Notes under the pieces: generated by a model
Seen by the model: the letters and a program-made list of their open reading frames with translations, nothing else
Databases searched by the model: none
What the model was told of the DNA's origin: nothing
Program-made: the position numbers and the translations under genes
In this document: in pieces, positions 53,419-57,178 of the stretch
Layout: each line of letters opens with the position of its first letter
Numbering within the stretch: position 1 is the first letter of the stretch
Assembly (NCBI GenBank): GCA_023417065.1
Contig: JAEZGH010000173.1
Span: 1 to 57,178 of the forward strand
DNA: 57,178 nucleotides
Reading direction: 5' to 3'
Source of the DNA: Bacteroidota bacterium
GTDB lineage: Bacteria; Bacteroidota; Bacteroidia; Cytophagales; Cyclobacteriaceae

Positions 53419-54420
53419 CTATTGTTTTTTTACGACACTCTTACCACCGAACTGTACGGGCCGTATGTATCTGTTAATAATGGGCACGAAGGCATTCATA
53501 ATGAGAATGGCGAACGAAATGCCTTCAGGGTAACTTCCATAAAGGCGTATCAGCACAGTGAGCACGCCGATTCCAACGCCAAAAATCACCATACCTCTAT
53601 GCGTCACCGGAGAGGTCACGTAATCTGTTGCCATGAAGATTGCTCCGAGCAAGACACCTCCGGTGAGAATGTGAAAGAAAGGACTGGCATAACGGGAAGG
53701 GTCAGCCAGCCAAAGCACACCGGTCAGTAAGAACACCGTCGCAATGACCGAGACGGGAATGTGCCAGGTGATTACCCTTTTGTACAGCATGTAGCCAAAC
53801 CCGATCAACAAAGCGATTGCTGAGATCTCGCCCAGGGAACCTCCCTGAAATCCGAAGAAGAAGTCCGTATACGACGGCATCTGATCCATGAGTCCGGAAA
53901 GAGGCTCGCCAGCGCGAATACCGTCTTTCAGCAGGCCCAGTGGTGTGGCACTGGTAGTAGCATCCGGACCGAGCGTAAATCCCGGAGTAGGCCAGCTCGT
54001 CATCTGAACCGGAAATGATATCAGCAGGAATACTCTACCCACGAGTGCCGGATTAAACGGATTGTTACCGAGTCCGCCAAAGCTCAGCTTGCCGATGCCC
54101 ATCGCTACCAATGATCCGATCATCACGAGGTACCACGGCAGGTTGGAAGGCACATTGAACGCAAGCAAGATCCCGGTGATCACCGCAGAACCGTCCTGGA
54201 GACTGTCGGGCTTGTTCAGTAAAAATCGCGTGATCAGAAATTCACTTAACATGCACGAGAGCACCGCCAGTATTGTGATCATCAGCGCCGGAAGGCCAAA
54301 GACGTACACGGAAAAGAACAGGGCAGGAAGCAGCGCAATGATCACCACCCGCATGATTCCCGGTACTGACATGTCGCCATGAATATGAGGCGACGGCGAT
54401 ACTGTTAGTAACGAAGGCAT
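53419..54420 (-). CDS. rnfD: Rnf complex subunit RnfD
   Basis: The 333-residue membrane protein has the RnfD/NqrB pattern (GIMRVVIIALLPALFFSVYVFG, NPFNPALVGRVFLL). The TSATPLG segment at 156-162 carries the likely FMN-linked threonine (T159). The MATDYVTSPVTHRGM motif is also typical. It follows rnfC with one base between. Confidence 0.96.
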   Translation of the reverse strand: MPSLLTVSPSPHIHGDMSVPGIMRVVIIALLPALFFSVYVFGLPALMITILAVLSCMLSEFLITRFLLNKPDSLQDGSAVITGILLAFNVPSNLPWYLVMIGSLVAMGIGKLSFGGLGNNPFNPALVGRVFLLISFPVQMTSWPTPGFTLGPDATTSATPLGLLKDGIRAGEPLSGLMDQMPSYTDFFFGFQGGSLGEISAIALLIGFGYMLYKRVITWHIPVSVIATVFLLTGVLWLADPSRYASPFFHILTGGVLLGAIFMATDYVTSPVTHRGMVIFGVGIGVLTVLIRLYGSYPEGISFAILIMNAFVPIINRYIRPVQFGGKSVVKKQ

Positions 54421-54421
54421 G

Positions 54422-55765
54422 TTATTTCGATTTTTTCACTCTTGTTTTCCCCAGTCTTACCCAATCCAGTATTGGTCTGTTGGAAGGGCACACGAAAGAA
54501 CATGAACCACACTCGATACAATCAAGGATGTGTTCTTCAGCAGCCTTATCCACGTCACCACGCTGTCCCAGGCTCATCAGATAATATGGCGACAGCCCCA
54601 TAGGACACACCTCTACGCATTTGCCACAGCGCAGGCAGTTGTACACCTGGGTTCGCTTCGACTCTTCGCGTGGAATCAGCAAGATACCGGACGTTGCCTT
54701 GGCGATGGGGATATCAACACTACTAATCGCCCTGCCCATCATTGGCCCACCGCTGATAATTTTCCCCGTATCCTCGGGTGTTCCTCCTGCTGCTTCAATC
54801 AGATCGCTGACAGGCGTACCTATTCTCACGCGGAAATTCCCCGGCTTTGCTACGCTCTTGCCTGTGACCGTGACGATACGTTCGATGAGAGGTTTATTTT
54901 TTTGCACCGCTTCGTACACGGCGAATGTCGTTCCTACGTTGTGCACGACAGCACCCACATCCGCAGGTAGTTTTCCCGACGGCACTTCGCGATCCAGGAG
55001 AGCTTGTATAAGCTGCTTTTCACCACCCTGGGGATACTGTACAGCAAGGGCCTCTACCGTGATCCCGGCGTACCGGCTACATGCGCGACGCATGATTTCG
55101 ATCGCGTCTTCCTTGTTGTTTTCAATCCCTACGATGGCTTTCTCCACGCCCAACGCGTGCATCAGCAGCCGGATACCTGTTACAATCTCGTCGGGTTTCT
55201 CAACCATCAAACGGTGATCGGCGGTGAGGTAAGGTTCGCATTCAACGCCGTTTATTATGAGGTACTCAATTTTCTTTCCTTCCGGAACAGTAAGTTTGAC
55301 GTGCGATGGAAACGCAGCTCCCCCCAGTCCGACGACACCCGCTTCCATTATCCGATTGACTATCTCGTCACGGCTCAGTGTAATATCCTCCTTCAGTCCG
55401 TCCGTGCGATCAATATCCTCCATCCATTCATCGCCTTTCACGCGTATAGGGATAATGGTGCGCTTAAAACCACTGCTATCCAGGGCTTCGTCGACAGGCC
55501 CCACCCTGCCCGACACAGACGCATGAATGTTGGCGGATACGAATCCATCATGGACAGCGATTACCTGACCGACCTTGACCATCTCACCGCGTTCGACCAC
55601 GATGCGCGCAGGCGCCCCCAGGTGCTGGATTACAGGTATGTTTGCAATTTTCGGCACAGGCAGAGTTACAATCGGCTCGTGTGCCGAAAGCTTATGTTCC
55701 GGAGGATGTACCCCTCCTTTGCGAAAAGTCTTGAGATTACTGAACAGATTTCGCATCGCTGGCAT
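54422..55765 (-). CDS. rnfC: Rnf complex subunit RnfC
   Basis: The 447-residue protein has the RnfC core with NADH/FMN-binding segments (GLGGAAFPSHVKL, INGVECEPYLTADHRLM, NVGTTFAVYEA, GGPMMGRA). Two C-terminal 4Fe-4S sites follow (CLRCGKCVEVCPMG, CIECGSCSFVCPSN). It is the NAD-side entry or exit subunit. Its start overlaps the rnfB end by 29 bases. Confidence 0.96.
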   Translation of the reverse strand: MPAMRNLFSNLKTFRKGGVHPPEHKLSAHEPIVTLPVPKIANIPVIQHLGAPARIVVERGEMVKVGQVIAVHDGFVSANIHASVSGRVGPVDEALDSSGFKRTIIPIRVKGDEWMEDIDRTDGLKEDITLSRDEIVNRIMEAGVVGLGGAAFPSHVKLTVPEGKKIEYLIINGVECEPYLTADHRLMVEKPDEIVTGIRLLMHALGVEKAIVGIENNKEDAIEIMRRACSRYAGITVEALAVQYPQGGEKQLIQALLDREVPSGKLPADVGAVVHNVGTTFAVYEAVQKNKPLIERIVTVTGKSVAKPGNFRVRIGTPVSDLIEAAGGTPEDTGKIISGGPMMGRAISSVDIPIAKATSGILLIPREESKRTQVYNCLRCGKCVEVCPMGLSPYYLMSLGQRGDVDKAAEEHILDCIECGSCSFVCPSNRPILDWVRLGKTRVKKSK

Positions 55766-56663
55766 CTTTTAGTAGTTGTTCCTCCTGCTTTTTCTTGCGT
55801 TCCGCACGTTTGATTCGCTGTTCATTGGCGGCAGCGATCTTTTCTGACGGAACGTTAACCGCAAGTATGTTGTGGACATCACAGACCTCAATACATTCCA
55901 TGCACAACTTGCACTTTTCATAGTCGATCGAGGCAAGGTTGCCTTCGATGGAGATCGCTTCGTACCGGCATGCGTCGAAACACTTCGCGCAGCCGGAGCA
56001 CGCCACCTCGCAGGATTTTCTGGCGGTGCTCCCCTTCTCCTCATTGAGACATGCTACGTATACACGCTGATTCTTTTTTCCTTTTGGCCACAGCTCCAGA
56101 ATGTGTTTGGGGCAAGCTTTCACGCACGCGTTGCAGGCGGTACACTTGTCTTCAACGACTACAGGAAGACCGGTGCGCTCATCCATGTACATCGCTTCGA
56201 AGTCGCAGGCATCTACACACTCACCAAGACCGAGACATCCCCAGGCGCACCCGGTATCGCCGGCGTATAACGATGCCGACAACGTGCATGAGCTGGCACC
56301 ATCGTAAATGTTTGTCTTTTTGCGGTATTCAAACGAACCTGAGCAGCGCACCACTGCGATGTAGGGATCTTTCTCCACCGGTTTTACGCCCAGTACATCG
56401 GCGACCTTTTTCATAACATCGTTTCCGCCCACGGGACAGTGAAGGGTGGAGAGATCTCCTGATTTCACTACCGCTTCAGCGAACGCGTGGCATCCAGGCT
56501 GGCCACAGCCGCCGCAGTTTGAATTTGGCAGAACTTCCTCCACCAGGGCGATGCGTTCATCTTCTGTTACTGCAAAGCGCTTTGAAACAAAATACAATAT
56601 CACAGCGGCCACGACGCCGGTAGTGCACAGAACCAAAATGGTATATAGTACGATGTTATTCAT
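55737..56663 (-). CDS. rnfB: Rnf complex subunit RnfB, long multi-cluster form
   Basis: The 308-residue protein has an N-terminal membrane helix, an N-terminal cluster site with C50, C53, C58 and C76 (CGGCGQPGC), and several ferredoxin-type cysteine motifs (CAWGCLGLGECVDAC, CTACNACVKACPKH, CSGCAKCFDACRYE, CKLCMECIEVCDVH). It is longer than the enterobacterial form and carries more clusters, like RnfB of anaerobic clostridia and Bacteroides. It receives electrons from ferredoxin. The C-terminus is highly charged (RIKRAERKKKQEEQ). Confidence 0.95.
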   Translation of the reverse strand: MNNIVLYTILVLCTTGVVAAVILYFVSKRFAVTEDERIALVEEVLPNSNCGGCGQPGCHAFAEAVVKSGDLSTLHCPVGGNDVMKKVADVLGVKPVEKDPYIAVVRCSGSFEYRKKTNIYDGASSCTLSASLYAGDTGCAWGCLGLGECVDACDFEAMYMDERTGLPVVVEDKCTACNACVKACPKHILELWPKGKKNQRVYVACLNEEKGSTARKSCEVACSGCAKCFDACRYEAISIEGNLASIDYEKCKLCMECIEVCDVHNILAVNVPSEKIAAANEQRIKRAERKKKQEEQLLKDASDAKSVQ

Positions 56664-57079
56664 GGCTTCTGTACTTGGATGGAGAGTTCATTTGAAAAAT
56701 ACTTTGAGAATATTTTCAGCACCAGGTAATAGGGAACTACCATTGCCAATGAGATAATACCGGCAACCGCTTCACTTACGCCCATACCAATGGCGGAGAC
56801 GAGGGTTGCAACGACGATGCCGAAAGGAACAAGGTATCCAACGACAACCGCCCTGAATCCACTCCTGATGGAGATATTCACAGTTACGCGTTCGCCTTCG
56901 CGGATGGTGTTGTCGCCTACCGGTATCTTGAATACTTTGTCAGCGGAGTCGGCCATGCCGCAGGATGACTTCGCACTGCATCCGGCGCATCCCGAGTCGT
57001 GCCGTACAGACACAAACGCGGCCCCGTTGACGACGCGTTCAACGACTCCCTCGTGACCAATACTATGCGCCGGCTTCAT
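56660..57079 (-). CDS. RseC/SoxR-reducing family protein, first gene of the Rnf operon
   Basis: The protein has N-terminal cysteines (SGCAGCSAKSSCG) and two transmembrane helices (FRAVVVGYLVPFGIVVATLVSAIG, AVAGIISLAMVVPYYLVL), as in RseC-type proteins that accompany rnf genes. It overlaps rnfB by four bases. MKPAHSIGHEG (57079) is the preferred start by comparison with the usual family start; in-frame alternatives are an ATG at 57091 and a GTG at 57109. Confidence 0.88.
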   Translation of the reverse strand: MKPAHSIGHEGVVERVVNGAAFVSVRHDSGCAGCSAKSSCGMADSADKVFKIPVGDNTIREGERVTVNISIRSGFRAVVVGYLVPFGIVVATLVSAIGMGVSEAVAGIISLAMVVPYYLVLKIFSKYFSNELSIQVQKP

Positions 57080-57178
57080 CGCGTATCTCATTGCGTTTAG
57101 GTTTAACACGGATTCTTGGCCTTACCGGGTAGCGGCCGATCATCACCAGACTTGTCTTCACGATATCCCCCATTGTTC
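57063..57178 (-). CDS. C-terminal end of an unidentified protein (partial)
   Basis: An open frame enters from the right edge on the minus strand and ends with a TAG at 57063-57065, after a basic stretch (VRPRIRVKPKRNE) and RDEAGA. An ATG at 57173 lies within it, so a complete 36-residue peptide is also possible. It overlaps the proposed start of the RseC-type gene. Too little is visible to name it. Confidence 0.3.
   Translation of the reverse strand, partial: TMGDIVKTSLVMIGRYPVRPRIRVKPKRNEIRDEAGA

Noticed and set aside
55004..55813. Plus-strand open frame of 269 codons
   Set aside because: It is antisense to rnfC and has no recognisable features.

Overview
The window looks like chromosomal DNA of a Bacteroidota bacterium, most likely a Cytophagales-type soil or aquatic organism. 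The lineage markers are two TonB-dependent receptors with carboxypeptidase-like N-terminal domains, a receptor/DUF4249 pair, a DUF5686 protein, a PD40-OmpA protein, a secreted esterase with a type IX-like C-terminal tail, AraC-type response regulators, weak ribosome binding sites and several TAnnTTTG-like -7 promoter elements. I see no rRNA, tRNA, CRISPR array, transposase or phage gene. Gene density is high and the mix is mainly housekeeping, envelope and sensory genes.

Layout. 1-5.0 kb: the tail of an unknown gene, a TonB receptor with its DUF4249 lipoprotein, then an unusual acyl-carrier-like protein and a DUF1801 protein on the minus strand. 5.2-7.5 kb: a frameshifted membrane-protein gene, a small SH3-like protein, and a divergent HxlR regulator/DoxX pair with a clear two-site operator. 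7.5-10.1 kb: a two-subunit molybdenum hydroxylase. 10.4-17.0 kb: a XylF-like sensor histidine kinase, a large M16 peptidase lipoprotein and a membrane-anchored receiver-AraC regulator, all on the minus strand. 17.2-25.6 kb: a YjbQ-family protein, two tandem genes made only of galactose-binding-like domains, an OmpR-type two-component system, a divergent TonB receptor and an EcsC protein. 25.6-26.1 kb: a non-coding stretch with a 146-bp inverted repeat. 26.1-36.3 kb: a YceI lipoprotein, a DUF4112 protein, a PKD esterase, a GH13 enzyme, a DUF5686 protein, a DUF3267/SDR pair and two small unknown proteins. 36.4-46.5 kb: an MpaB-type oxygenase, proB-proA, a TonB-type protein, a TerB-like protein, PD40-OmpA, a single-domain receiver, a CBS protein, a zinc alcohol dehydrogenase and a lipid A-type acyltransferase. 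46.5-51.6 kb: an arylamine N-acetyltransferase, a DoxX/Gfo-Idh-MocA pair, CsbD and a divergent PiT-like transporter. 51.6-57.1 kb: a complete rseC-rnfBCDGEA cluster on the minus strand.

How the genes fit together. Proline synthesis (proB-proA) and the Rnf ion-pumping ferredoxin:NAD oxidoreductase are complete units. The TonB-type protein could energise the two receptors. The two-component system lies back to back with the second receptor. The sensor kinase and receiver-AraC protein on either side of the M16 gene carry between them every module of a one-protein Bacteroidota hybrid sensor, although pairing them is inference. The least explained items are the permuted acyl-carrier-like protein (3.9-4.5 kb), the domain-only duplicated sugar-binding proteins (17.8-19.9 kb), the long inverted repeat (25.8 kb) and the PiT-like protein (50.4 kb).
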